In this document: positions 35,381 through 45,030 of the stretch, piece after piece
Layout of the letters: each line of letters starts with the position of its first letter
How positions within the stretch are numbered: position 1 is the first letter of the stretch
Assembly (NCBI GenBank): GCA_910588825.1
Contig: CAJURF010000011.1
Coordinates: 1 to 64,000, forward strand
Source: an uncultured Lachnospiraceae bacterium
Lineage (GTDB): Bacteria > Bacillota > Clostridia > Lachnospirales > Lachnospiraceae
DNA length: 64,000 nt
Direction: 5' to 3'
Position numbers and translations under genes: made by a program
Notes under the pieces: generated by a model
Database searches by the model: none
The model's input: the letters and a program-made list of their open reading frames with translations, nothing else
Told to the model about the DNA's origin: nothing

Positions 35381-37836
35381 CAGGTGAGATTTTTGAGGTC
35401 AAGAGAGAGCGGTTTGACCTGCAGGACCCCCGGCAGTATCTGCTTCAGGGAAACTGGCCCAAAGAACATGAACCCCTTGCGTTTTTAGATGACCAGTCCC
35501 TCCCGGTGAGATTAGAGCCCTGGGAGCATACCAGCGCCCTGGAGCGGTTCAAGGACCTGGATTTGGTAAAAGGGGAAAATGTAACCCTGTCCGTGGAGCT
35601 TCCCGATGACGTGGGAAATTATAAAAAGCTGACCATATATGGAAAAAAAGGAGACAAGCAGGTCCGCTGGTTTACCATACGGGGGGCAGAGCTGGCTTCC
35701 CGCATGGGAAAACCCCAGTATTATATAGAAGAAGAAATTGTGGGCCCCCAGAAAAGCTGTCAGATCCGGGGATGGGCGGTGGATGAGAGTCCTGTGTCTG
35801 TGGGGGTTTTTGACCAGGATAAGAAGCCCATCCCCTGCAATATTCAGAAGAATACCCGGGTGGATGTGGCGGAAATGTTCAAAGAGTGCCAGATTGATGG
35901 AAAGTGCGGATTTTTCGTGGAGCTTGAGCAGCTGCAGGGGGAATGGATCTATCTGGTGTTCCACTCGAAAAGGGGAAACGCCGTGTACCGGGTCTACTTA
36001 AAACGCCGGGTGATTATCCAGAGGAAACTGAATCAATACAAAAAGAAAGCTATCCGGTACTATCAGGCCCACGGCTTTGGCGCGGTGTTCGCCAAAGGTG
36101 TGGGAAAGCTGGCAGCTGTCTCCAAACGGCCGATTGTGTACCAGAAATGGATACAGAAACACCTGCCCAGTCCCGGGGAGCTGGAGCGGCAGAAGAAAGA
36201 GACCTTCTCTTACAGTCCGCGCATCAGCGTGGTGGTTCCTTTATACCGCACCCAGCCGGAATATCTGGAACAGATGATCGAATCTGTGAGAAATCAGACC
36301 TACAGCAGCTGGGAGCTGTGTCTGTCAGACGGAAGCGGCGCGGATTCGCCCATAAAGAAAATCCTGGAACAGTGGGAGAAAAGAGATTCCCGCATCCGGG
36401 CAGTGTATCATCAGGAGCCGCTGAAAATCGCGCCAAACACCAATGAAGCCATTGGGATTTCCACCGGAGAATTTGTGGCATTTATGGACCACGACGACCA
36501 GCTGACGCCCAATGCCCTTTATGAGTGTGTGAAAGCCTTGAATGAGAATCAGGAAATCCACATGCTGTACTCCGATGAGGACAAAATGTCCATGGACGGG
36601 CATAAATTCTTCCAGCCCCATATGAAACCGGATTTCAATCAGGATTTGCTGTGTACGGTGAATTATATCTGCCATCTGTTTGTGGTGCGCAGGGATATTC
36701 TGGAGAAAACAGGAAATCTCCGGCAGGAATTCGACGGGGCCCAGGATTACGACTTGATTTTCCGGTGTACGGAAGCCGTGGATGAGTCCAGGCGCATGGA
36801 GCTGATTCATCATATCCCCAAAGTACTGTACCACTGGCGCAGCCATGAGGATTCCACATCAGAAAATCCGGACAGTAAATTGTATGCCTTCGATGCAGGA
36901 CAGCGGGCGGTGCAGGCCCACTATGACCGCATAGGCGTGAAGGCAGAAGTGTACAAGGGGGAATATCTGGGGCTTTACCGGACCCGTTTCCTCAGGGACC
37001 ATGACCCGCTGATTTCCGTGATTATTCCAAACAAAGACCACTGGGAAGACCTGAAATGCTGTCTGGATTCCCTGGAGAAAAAAGCTTCCTATTCTAATCT
37101 GGAATATATTATTATAGAAAACAACAGTGTACAGGAAGAAACATTCGCCTATTACCGGGAACTGGAAGCTTCCCATCCACAGGCAAAAGTGGTGTACTGG
37201 GAAGGGGAATTCAACTACTCGGCCATCAACAATTACGGGGTAACCTATGCCTCCGGTGAGTATCTGCTGTTCCTCAATAATGATACGGAAGTGATCAATG
37301 AAGACTGTATTGAGGAACTGCTGGGGTACTGTATGAGGCCGGACGTGGGCGCTGTGGGTGCAAGGCTGTACTTTGAAGACGATACCATTCAGCATGCGGG
37401 CGTGGTCATCGGCTTCGGCGGGGTGGCGGGGCACTGCTTCGTCCAGCAGCTGAGGGGATATACCGGCTACTGCCATAGAATCATCAGCGCCCAGAACTAC
37501 AGCGCGGTGACAGCAGCCTGCATGATGGTTCCCAAGGATGTGTTTGAAAAAGTGGGCGGATTCAGTGAAGAACTGGCCGTGGCATTTAATGACATTGATT
37601 TCTGTCTGAAAGTGCGCCAGGCCGGAAAGCTGATTGTGTATAATCCTTACGCAGAACTGTACCACTATGAATCCAAGTCCCGGGGGCTGGAGGATACGCC
37701 GGAGAAAGTAGCCCGGTTTAATCAGGAGATTGCCGTGTTTGAGAAACGGTGGCCGGAGATTCTGAGAAAAGGGGACCCGTATTACAATCCCAATTTAACA
37801 TTGGACAGCCAGGATTTCTCGTTGAAAAGAATTTAG
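35377..37836 (+). CDS. Tandem-GT2 glycosyltransferase with N-terminal module, copy 2
   Basis: An 819-residue paralogue of the preceding protein, overlapping it by ATGA. The N-terminus has one clear GW module (IRGWAVDESPVSVGV..IPCNIQ..RVDVAEMF). The first GT2 starts at ISVVVPLYRTQPEYLEQ with DHDDQLTPNA, the second at ISVIIPNKDHWEDLK with FLNNDTEVI. Identity with copy 1 is highest in the GT2 regions (DGAQDYDLIFRC, GEFNYSAINNYG). Having four GT2 domains in two proteins suggests an alternating backbone repeat. Confidence 0.88.
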   Translation: MTGEIFEVKRERFDLQDPRQYLLQGNWPKEHEPLAFLDDQSLPVRLEPWEHTSALERFKDLDLVKGENVTLSVELPDDVGNYKKLTIYGKKGDKQVRWFTIRGAELASRMGKPQYYIEEEIVGPQKSCQIRGWAVDESPVSVGVFDQDKKPIPCNIQKNTRVDVAEMFKECQIDGKCGFFVELEQLQGEWIYLVFHSKRGNAVYRVYLKRRVIIQRKLNQYKKKAIRYYQAHGFGAVFAKGVGKLAAVSKRPIVYQKWIQKHLPSPGELERQKKETFSYSPRISVVVPLYRTQPEYLEQMIESVRNQTYSSWELCLSDGSGADSPIKKILEQWEKRDSRIRAVYHQEPLKIAPNTNEAIGISTGEFVAFMDHDDQLTPNALYECVKALNENQEIHMLYSDEDKMSMDGHKFFQPHMKPDFNQDLLCTVNYICHLFVVRRDILEKTGNLRQEFDGAQDYDLIFRCTEAVDESRRMELIHHIPKVLYHWRSHEDSTSENPDSKLYAFDAGQRAVQAHYDRIGVKAEVYKGEYLGLYRTRFLRDHDPLISVIIPNKDHWEDLKCCLDSLEKKASYSNLEYIIIENNSVQEETFAYYRELEASHPQAKVVYWEGEFNYSAINNYGVTYASGEYLLFLNNDTEVINEDCIEELLGYCMRPDVGAVGARLYFEDDTIQHAGVVIGFGGVAGHCFVQQLRGYTGYCHRIISAQNYSAVTAACMMVPKDVFEKVGGFSEELAVAFNDIDFCLKVRQAGKLIVYNPYAELYHYESKSRGLEDTPEKVARFNQEIAVFEKRWPEILRKGDPYYNPNLTLDSQDFSLKRI

Positions 37837-37847
37837 GAGGGAGACTT

Positions 37848-38693
37848 ATGCGTTTTTTAGTAACTGGTGTGAAGGGACAGCTGGGGCATGATGTGATGGA
37901 TGAGCTGGCTCTGCGGGGCCACGAAGGTGTGGGTGTGGACGTGGAGGAGATGGACATCACCGATGCACAGGCTGTGGAGCGGGTGATGAGCAGTGTCCAG
38001 GTGGACGGAGTGATCCACTGTGCCGCTTATACGGCAGTGGACGCGGCAGAGGACAACCAGGACCTGTGTATGAAAATCAACGCAGAGGGCACAGAGAATA
38101 TCTGCCGGATGTGTAAAAAAATGGATCTGCCCATCATGTATATCAGCACAGACTATGTGTTTGACGGAGAAGGAGAGCGCCCCTGGGAGCCTGAGGATGA
38201 GAAGAAGCCTTTGAATGTATATGGGAAGAGCAAATATCTGGGAGAGCTGGCAGTGCAGAAATACCTGGAAAAATATTACATTGTGCGCATCGCCTGGGTA
38301 TTTGGGGTCAATGGCAATAACTTTATCAAAGCCATGTTAAACAAAGCCAAGACCACCAATCAGGTCTCCGTGGTCAGCGATCAGACAGGGTCCCCCACGT
38401 ATACCAGAGACCTGGCCGTGCTGCTGGTGGATATGATGGAGACAGACCATTACGGGGTTTATCACGCCACCAATGAAGGTATCTGTAATTGGTATGAATT
38501 TGCCAAAGAGATATTCGCTCAGGCGGGAATTCAGATGGAAGTGACGCCAATCAGTTCAGACCAGTACCCGGCCAAGGCAACACGGCCCCATAACAGCCGT
38601 ATGAATAAAGATAAGCTGGAGGAAAAAGGGTTTCGGAGACTGCCGCCCTGGCAGGATGCTTTGGGGCGGTATTTGGAGATTATCAGGGGATAG
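37848..38693 (+). CDS. rfbD: dTDP-4-dehydrorhamnose reductase
   Basis: RmlD (281 residues), the last step of dTDP-rhamnose synthesis. Its NADPH site is MRFLVTGVKGQLGHDV. INAEGTENICRMCKKM, YISTDYVFDGEGERPW, YGKSKYLGELAV (Tyr-x3-Lys) and VSDQTGSPTYTRDLA are the family marks. AGGAGGG precedes ATG 37848. It closes the operon opened by rfbB; the unusual split order rfbB-A-C-...-D encloses the transport and transferase genes. Confidence 0.97.
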   Translation: MRFLVTGVKGQLGHDVMDELALRGHEGVGVDVEEMDITDAQAVERVMSSVQVDGVIHCAAYTAVDAAEDNQDLCMKINAEGTENICRMCKKMDLPIMYISTDYVFDGEGERPWEPEDEKKPLNVYGKSKYLGELAVQKYLEKYYIVRIAWVFGVNGNNFIKAMLNKAKTTNQVSVVSDQTGSPTYTRDLAVLLVDMMETDHYGVYHATNEGICNWYEFAKEIFAQAGIQMEVTPISSDQYPAKATRPHNSRMNKDKLEEKGFRRLPPWQDALGRYLEIIRG

Positions 38694-38726
38694 CTCTTTT
38701 GATATTGATATTTTACGGGAACGGGT

Positions 38727-38767
38727 TTCAAGAGTCACGAGTTTGGACAAAATAAACCAAAAATGGG
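38727..38767. repeat. Palindromic-repeat left-arm fragment (copy C)
   Basis: AAGAGTCACGAGTTTGGACAAAATAAACC matches the left arm of the repeat at 39511 with few changes, then diverges. It lies in the 108-base gap between rfbD and the antitoxin gene. Confidence 0.6.
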
Positions 38768-38801
38768 ATGATTATAGCATAGTGGAAAAGAGGGGGAGTG
38801 T

Positions 38802-39068
38802 ATGTCATTGCTGCAGGAGCAGGCTGTTCAGATGATACATGGTTTATCGGATGATAATGTAAGATTTTTGATTGAAATTATTCAGAGACTTATGATTCAG
38901 GAATCTCGTATGGTAGTGGAGCAGCAGGCAGATGGCCAAAGTGGTATACAGGCGTTTGAAAGATTAAATGCTGCACGGGAAGAAATCAGGAAAGCTCTGC
39001 CGGAAGATTTTGATCCTGATAGAGAATTAGAGGAAGCGCGGGCAGAACGATATGAAAGTATTGATTGA
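38802..39068 (+). CDS. Probable antitoxin
   Basis: An 88-residue acidic, helical protein I do not recognise closely; LQEQAVQMIHGLSDDNVRFLIEIIQRL at its start recalls the short dimerisation helices of small antitoxins. It overlaps the PIN-domain gene by 17 bases, which is the usual antitoxin-toxin arrangement. A good GGGGGAG site precedes the ATG. Confidence 0.7.
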   Translation: MSLLQEQAVQMIHGLSDDNVRFLIEIIQRLMIQESRMVVEQQADGQSGIQAFERLNAAREEIRKALPEDFDPDRELEEARAERYESID

Positions 39069-39474
39069 TACCAATGTAATTATTGATTTTCTAATTACGC
39101 GGGAACCGTTTTGTATGGCATCCTCAAAAATCATTGAAAAGTGTGCATGTGGAGAAATTAAAGGATATATTGCATTCCATTCTATTTCTAATCTGTGGTA
39201 TATTCTGCGAAAATTTCCAGAAGATAAGCGCAGGGCTTGGATGAAAGACCTATGCAGTTTTATGCGTGTAACCGGAGCCAGTCACGAAGAAGTGGTAAAA
39301 GCGGTGGAAATGGAAACATTTAGTGATTTTGAAGATTGTCTGCAGGACAGGTGTGCGGAAAGTATTGAGGAAGAATATATTATAACCAGAAATGTTGTGG
39401 ATTTTGCTGGTTCGGAGGTTACGGCTATTTCTCCAGAAGACTTTTTTAAAGTTGAATTTGGAATTGCACTGTGA
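39052..39474 (+). CDS. PIN-domain ribonuclease, probable toxin
   Basis: A 140-residue VapC-like PIN protein: KVLIDTNVIIDFLITREPF carries the first catalytic Asp, with further acidic residues in the FEDCLQDRCAE and EEEYIITRNVVDF segments that match the PIN active-site pattern. Such toxins cut RNA when their antitoxin is lost. It overlaps the preceding gene and was probably acquired with it as a module inside the surface-glycan region. Confidence 0.82.
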   Translation: MKVLIDTNVIIDFLITREPFCMASSKIIEKCACGEIKGYIAFHSISNLWYILRKFPEDKRRAWMKDLCSFMRVTGASHEEVVKAVEMETFSDFEDCLQDRCAESIEEEYIITRNVVDFAGSEVTAISPEDFFKVEFGIAL

Positions 39475-39510
39475 CAGTTATACCTATGAACCAAATGATT
39501 TGACAACAGT

Positions 39511-39569
39511 TATCAAGAGTCACGAGTCTGGAAAAAATAAACAAAACGGAGCTCAAAACCGTTTTGAAG
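39511..39569. repeat. Palindromic-repeat copy before the carboxypeptidase gene (copy D)
   Basis: Contains CAAAACGG-loop-CCGTTTTG and 30 bases (39539-39568) identical to copy B; AAGAGTCACGAGT matches copy C. It ends 10 bases before the dacA-type ribosome site. Just upstream, CCAAATGATTTG (39490-39501) also occurs, reversed, beside copy A. Confidence 0.75.
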
Positions 39570-39582
39570 AGGGGAGGCAGCT

Positions 39583-40845
39583 ATGAAAACAGGGAAAAAC
39601 AAATTTTTCATGCTCATGCCATGCATCATACTTCTGATAGGGTTTCTATGCAGCAGTGTACAGCCGGCCTGGGCATCTTCCGGTCCGTTTCCCGTCACCA
39701 CTGACCAGATCCCCGGCTGGCCCCAGGCGCCGGAAATTGTGGAGACTACAGGGGTTCTCATAGAAGATTCCACAAACACCATTCTCTACAATAAAGGGAT
39801 GCACGAGCGCATGTATCCTGCCAGCACCACGAAAGTGCTGTCAGCGCTGGTGGCCATCGAGAACAGCGATCTGTCTGAGGAAGTGGTATTTACGGAGACT
39901 GGTACTGCTGAGGTGACCTGGGAGAGTGCGAATATCGGCATGCAGGTGGGAGAGATCCTCACCATGGAGCAGTGTCTGTACGCCATGATGCTGGCCTCTG
40001 CCAACGAAGTTTCTACCCAGGTGGCGGAGCATGTGGGGGGCAGTGTGGAACAGTTTGTGGAGATGATGAATGAGAAGGCCCGGGAACTGGGATGTGAAGA
40101 CAGCCATTTTGCCAATGCCAACGGATGGCACAATGAGGACCACTATACATCGGCATATGATATGGCGCTGATTCTGCAGGCGGCTATCAAGAATGAGACG
40201 TTTTTAACCATCAGCGGCACCCGCTCCTATACCATTCCCCCCACCAATATGAACGGGGAAGCCAGGAATCTTCATAACCATCACGCCATGATTGTGAAAG
40301 GCCACTATTATTATAAAGGGGTATTTGCCGGGAAGACGGGAAGCACCGATGAGGCGGGCAATACCCTGCTGACTGCCTGTAAGAAAAAAGGAGTAGTCTT
40401 AATCTGCATGGTGATGCAGTCCCAGGAGGCGGCTGTGGTAGATGATACGGCGAAGCTTTTTGATTATGGATATAAGAAATTCCGGAAACTGCAGATGACA
40501 GACCCTGGGCTTACAGAGGAAGGCGGATACGCTTACGTGCCAAAAGGCGTGTCAGAGCAGGACGTCACCAGCCAGGATACGCCCCAGGAGGATCTGGTAT
40601 TCAGCCAGTACCTGTACCAGGATGTTCCAGTGGGGACGGCTCTCGCCGCCACCCCAGAGCCCACCCCTGTCCCGGACACTTCCACAGAAGAATTGTCCAA
40701 AGAACAGGAGACGGCGGGGGATGCTTCCTCTGAGAAAGGGGGAAGCCATCTGATTTCCTATGTGATTATGGGAGTCTTAGCCCTTTTGATTCTTCTTGGG
40801 CTTTCCCTGATAATAAAAATAATATGTAAGACCAAGAAACACTGA
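39583..40845 (+). CDS. dacA: D-alanyl-D-alanine carboxypeptidase (S11, PBP5 type)
   Basis: A 420-residue low-mass penicillin-binding protein that trims the terminal D-Ala of wall peptides. It has a signal peptide (residues 1-31), then the three active-site motifs: PASTTKV (Ser-x2-Lys), ASANE (Ser-x-Asn) and GKTGSTDEAGN (Lys-Thr-Gly). A C-terminal Pro/Thr/Glu-rich linker leads to a membrane helix SYVIMGVLALLILLGLSLII and a basic tail. The last 69 bases also encode, on the other strand, the end of the YfhO-type gene. Confidence 0.95.
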   Translation: MKTGKNKFFMLMPCIILLIGFLCSSVQPAWASSGPFPVTTDQIPGWPQAPEIVETTGVLIEDSTNTILYNKGMHERMYPASTTKVLSALVAIENSDLSEEVVFTETGTAEVTWESANIGMQVGEILTMEQCLYAMMLASANEVSTQVAEHVGGSVEQFVEMMNEKARELGCEDSHFANANGWHNEDHYTSAYDMALILQAAIKNETFLTISGTRSYTIPPTNMNGEARNLHNHHAMIVKGHYYYKGVFAGKTGSTDEAGNTLLTACKKKGVVLICMVMQSQEAAVVDDTAKLFDYGYKKFRKLQMTDPGLTEEGGYAYVPKGVSEQDVTSQDTPQEDLVFSQYLYQDVPVGTALAATPEPTPVPDTSTEELSKEQETAGDASSEKGGSHLISYVIMGVLALLILLGLSLIIKIICKTKKH

Positions 40846-43167
40846 CCAGCACAAGAGACTCACTGCCAGGCCCTGGAGGAATCCGGGAGCCTGGTATTTT
40901 AGTTCCACTTGATGGGTTCCTTCTTTCACCTCTATTCCCTGGAATCCCAGATTGGCCTTGAAAATTTCCTGTTTTTCCCCGTCCACATAGATGCTCCACC
41001 CTTTTTCAAAGGGAATGGCGAACATTACATACCCGTCCTGGGGGGCTTCTATGGTCCCTGTCAGATGGTTGTCTTTTCGGGGAACCTCTATGGACACAGC
41101 TTTTGCAGAGGCCTTTCCCGTTCCATGTTTCAGCGCATCTTCCGGCTGTCCTTCCAAAACCACATGTTCCATTATGTAGTCCTGGGCTTTCTGCCGGCCG
41201 TTTTCCTCAAGATACTGGTCAAACTCCTGGCGGGAAGCGGCGTCTGTATAGAAACGCCCCAGGGAAGTGTCATTTTTGTTTTCTTATACCTGGATTTTTC
41301 CAAATTCTTTCACCAGCCGGTAGTCCTTTTTATCAAAGGGGTCGTTTTCTTCCCCGCCCCGGGACAGGAGATAGCGGATTCCGCACAAATCGGCAAATTC
41401 ATGTTCCTCCTTGATCATACGGAACCGGTAATGATTCTTATCGCCGGACCAGAAATCCGGGTACAGATTGGCGGTAAAATCCAGAATGTACCGGTTTATG
41501 GTGGAATTGTAGGTGCTCACACCCCGGTATCCCTGGGCCAGAGAGTCCATACAGATAGAACCCACATCAAAATCCTTCTCCACCCGGTAGAACTCAGGGT
41601 CTTTTTCTTCTAACCAGGCCAGGGCCTTCTGTACATCTGCATCGTATAAATCTCCCCAGTACTGGGCATTGTCTTTTCGCAGGGTCAGCCGTTCCAGGGT
41701 AGAAGTATACCCTTCGGACACCATGTTTGCGATCACCAGACAGAAAAGGGCGGCCCACAGGCCGGTCTGTGTCCTTTTTTTCCTGCACATTCCCAGGCAC
41801 AGCAAAATGATAATCATCAATACGCCTGTGACTGTGAGAATCAACAGGTTTCGTTTGTGGGACAGGAATACCACAGAAGGGTATTTACTGATACATACAA
41901 AGATAATCAGCAAGAACGCACCGGCAAAGCCCAGCCGGCTGTACAGCTTCTTTTGTATCAGAGTATGCAGCATCTGGGCCATGATCAGACAGAAAAAAGG
42001 CATCATCAAAAATGTATGGCGGTTGATGGTGGAGGCGAAGCCATTCATCACCAGGCCAGTAAAAGGCAGGGCCGTGCAGAAAGCCAAAAGTCCCAGCAGT
42101 CCAAAACGCAGTCCTTTTTGCTTCCGGGACAGAGACATGCGGGGCAGGCAGCACACATACTGGCATCCCATCACCAGAAACAAGGTGGAGCAGAACAGGT
42201 TGGGGTCTTCATAATAATTGGTAGAGCCTGTATAGAAAATATTGTTCTCCGTTACCTGTGTCAGCCCTTCCAGATAACTGGAGAAAAACTTATAAAATAA
42301 AACCTTATAGTGATGGGGCGTATAGGGCAGCAGGCTGTGTCCCAGCCGGGCGGGCAGACTTCTCTGGCTCTCCATTCTGCCGGAAATGCCGAAGATGGTA
42401 AAGGCTGTGGGGAACATGGTCACAGCCCCCATGCCGATGCCCAGCAGCATGGAGCCATAGAGAATCCCCAGCATCCGCCATTTCCCCCGGGCCATCTGCT
42501 CCTGCATGCCGAACAGCCGGACCAGAATATAAAAGCCCAGACACACAAACATCATATACCCCAGGTAAGTGCTGTACACGGTTACCAGCCACACGGCCAG
42601 CACCATGGGGGCATGGAAGCGCTGCCGGCGCAGACACCGCTCCACAGCCCAAAGAAGCAGAGGCAGATAGACTACGGCCATGCCGAATTGATAATGCTGC
42701 CCCCACACCATGAGGAAGCCGTTGAGTCCATATATATACGAAACAATACATTTTGTTTTCTCTGAAAAAGAAAAACAGGACAGGTAATGGTAAAAAACAA
42801 TTCCTGCCAGCACAATACGGATCACCTGCATATATACCAGATACCAGGCAATATGTTCCGGACCGAAGACGGCACCCAGAGCGTAAATAATCATCAGGGT
42901 GGGGTCAAACATATTCAGGTTGAACATATTGGTTCCAAAACCGTTATTAAAATCCCAGAAAGTGAAAGTGCCCTCCCGGATATGGCTGACAATGGTGTGG
43001 TAATGCTGCAGGTACTGCTGGACCGTATCAGAACCAATATCAAGTCCTACAAATACCCAGAGTTCATCGCCGAAAATGTAGCAGCGGTAAATAAACAGGG
43101 CGCTTGCCAGGAGTAAAAGGCCTGTGAGGAAAGGCGCCCGTTTCTTTCCGATTAGAATTTCTTGCAT
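40777..43167 (-). pseudogene. YfhO-family membrane glycosyltransferase broken by an in-frame stop
   Basis: A GT-C-like membrane protein of 796 codons in one frame, with a single TAA at 41284-41286. Codons before it (627) give about a dozen helices, including the N-terminal FVGLDIGSDTVQQYLQHYHT loop. The 37 codons after it run on without break into a 131-residue piece (GYVMFAIPFEKGWSIYVDGE, then a last helix). The text reads KIQV-stop-ENKND where the family has VYENKN, so one base (TAT or TAC to TAA) explains it. YfhO moves a sugar from undecaprenyl phosphate to lipoteichoic acid outside. GGGGGAG precedes the start. It may be a null allele, readthrough or sequencing error. Confidence 0.82.
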
Positions 43168-43262
43168 AAAATGCTCTCCCCCTTTATTTGCTTTATCAAC
43201 CCATCATATCACAAAAAGAGGGGTTATACGAGAGATATTGCAGGATTTTTCCATTGTATATA

Positions 43263-43291
43263 TTGACAACCAGGGGATTTCAGTCTATAAT
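43263..43291 (+). promoter_or_regulatory. Promoter of the NlpC/P60 wall-hydrolase gene
   Basis: TTGACA (43263-43268), a 17-base spacer and TATAAT (43286-43291): both hexamers are consensus, about 90 bases before the coding start. Confidence 0.85.
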
Positions 43292-43380
43292 TTAAAAAAG
43301 AAATATATTCGTAATAAAGTATTAATGAATTTCAGCTGATTCGAAGATAAAGTTAATATGTAGTAATAATTTAGAAAAGG

Positions 43381-44991
43381 ATGGGCATAAAGAAGGTTAT
43401 GGAGAAAAAGATTATCAAGTGGAAATTATGGGGAATTCTGATTATTGCACTGCTGATGGCAGGGGGAGCCATGATGCACATCACTGCGGTGGATGTCCAT
43501 GCCGCTGTGAAAAATGGATGGGTGACAAAAAAAGGAGTCCGGTATTATTACAGAGATGGCAGGAAAGTCCGGGGAGAATGGATTCAGGACAAGAACAAGT
43601 GGTATTATCTGAAGCCGGGGACCGGACAGATGGCTGTCAAGGAATTTATCACATCCGAAGATGGAAAAAAATATTACGTCACAAAAAAAGGTGTAAGAGT
43701 TACTGGCTGGAAGACATTAAAAAAGAAGAAATATTTTTTCAGAAAAAAAGAACCAGTGGGCGCCATGCATTATGGATGGGTCACAGAGAAAACCGGAGGG
43801 GTAAAGAAAAAGTATTTTTTAAATAAGAAGACAGGTGTGCTGCAGGTTAATACTTTGTTTAAAGTGTCAAAGAAAAACTATTACGCAACAGAAGACGGAA
43901 GTCTGCAGACCGGATGGAAGAATCTCAACAGCAAACGGTATTATTTCACTCTCACAGGTACTTACACCGGATGGAAAGAGATAAAGAATAAGTGGTACTA
44001 CTTCATGGATGACGGTTATATTAAGACCGGATGGCTTACATACAATGGGAACAAGTATTATCTGTCGAAAACCAAGGGAAGTAAAGGGGTCATGCTTACA
44101 GGGGTGCAGACCATCAGCGGCAAGACCTATTATTTCAATAATACCGGGGTGATGGAATATGAGGTGAAAAATGACGGCAATTCCAGCTTAGACAAACCAG
44201 GAGAAGACCATACAATTAAAAATTATCTCCTGGGGTCCCTGCAGCCAGTGGGAAGCACCCTGTATGTATGGGGAGGCGGATGGGCACAGCCCACAGCAAC
44301 TTATATCGGCGTTTATCCGGAATGGATCAGCTGGTTTAATTCTAAAGGTGGTTCTTATAATTATGCAAATTATATGGATTTGTCTGCCGCTACCAGGGCG
44401 AAAGGACTGGATTGTTCCGGTTTTGTAGGCTGGACCACTTATCAGATTATGCAGACAAAGAGCGGCGTGGGAAGCGGCTACGCGGCAGAGGCTTCTACAG
44501 TTGCCAGCGTATATGCGGGAAAAGGGTATGGAAATCTGCGGTCACAGAGCAAGCTGAGCCAAAATAATTATCTGAACCAGTTTAAAGCCGGAGATGTGGG
44601 CAGTATGTCCGGACATACATTTATTGTCCTTGGACAATGTTCAGACGGCAGTCTGGTAATCGTCCATTCTACCCCGCCATGTGTGCAGATTAACGGAACA
44701 ACTACGCCGTCGGGAGCTTACGACAGTGAGGCTATTACACTGGCAAAACAGTACATGAATCAGTATTATCCGGCGTTGGTACAGAAGTTTAATCTGGGGT
44801 GCAGTGTGGGAACCTCTTATATTCGGGCCAGCAATACGCTCAGGTGGAACACGAAGACCCTGTCAGACCCGGATGGGTACAAGAGCAAATCAGCAGGTCA
44901 GATTCTGGCGGATCTGTTCAGCGGCGGTACAGCAGATCCGGATCCGGTGGAACCAGATCCAGACCCTGATTCTGATCCTGTAACCCCATAA
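43381..44991 (+). CDS. Secreted NlpC/P60-type peptidase with wall-binding repeats
   Basis: A 536-residue exported protein. The N-terminus has a helix (LWGILIIALLMAGGAMMHIT) as signal, then about ten GW/YY repeats (for example TSEDGKKYYVTKKG, LQTGWKNLNSKRYYF). The C-terminal domain has GLDCSGFVGWTTYQ (catalytic Cys), GHTFIVLGQ (His) and VIVHS, an NlpC/P60-like cysteine peptidase cutting wall peptides. It ends in a short Asp/Pro repeat. The start is uncertain: ATG 43381 or 43399, neither with ideal spacing to a ribosome site. Confidence 0.88.
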   Translation: MGIKKVMEKKIIKWKLWGILIIALLMAGGAMMHITAVDVHAAVKNGWVTKKGVRYYYRDGRKVRGEWIQDKNKWYYLKPGTGQMAVKEFITSEDGKKYYVTKKGVRVTGWKTLKKKKYFFRKKEPVGAMHYGWVTEKTGGVKKKYFLNKKTGVLQVNTLFKVSKKNYYATEDGSLQTGWKNLNSKRYYFTLTGTYTGWKEIKNKWYYFMDDGYIKTGWLTYNGNKYYLSKTKGSKGVMLTGVQTISGKTYYFNNTGVMEYEVKNDGNSSLDKPGEDHTIKNYLLGSLQPVGSTLYVWGGGWAQPTATYIGVYPEWISWFNSKGGSYNYANYMDLSAATRAKGLDCSGFVGWTTYQIMQTKSGVGSGYAAEASTVASVYAGKGYGNLRSQSKLSQNNYLNQFKAGDVGSMSGHTFIVLGQCSDGSLVIVHSTPPCVQINGTTTPSGAYDSEAITLAKQYMNQYYPALVQKFNLGCSVGTSYIRASNTLRWNTKTLSDPDGYKSKSAGQILADLFSGGTADPDPVEPDPDPDSDPVTP

Positions 44992-45030
44992 TAAAGATAG
45001 AGGCGATGAAAAACATAGGCAGGTGATAAA

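Noticed and set aside
41173..41283. Frameshift as cause of the split YfhO gene
   Set aside because: Both parts are in the same frame with only a TAA between; a substitution explains it, not an insertion or deletion.
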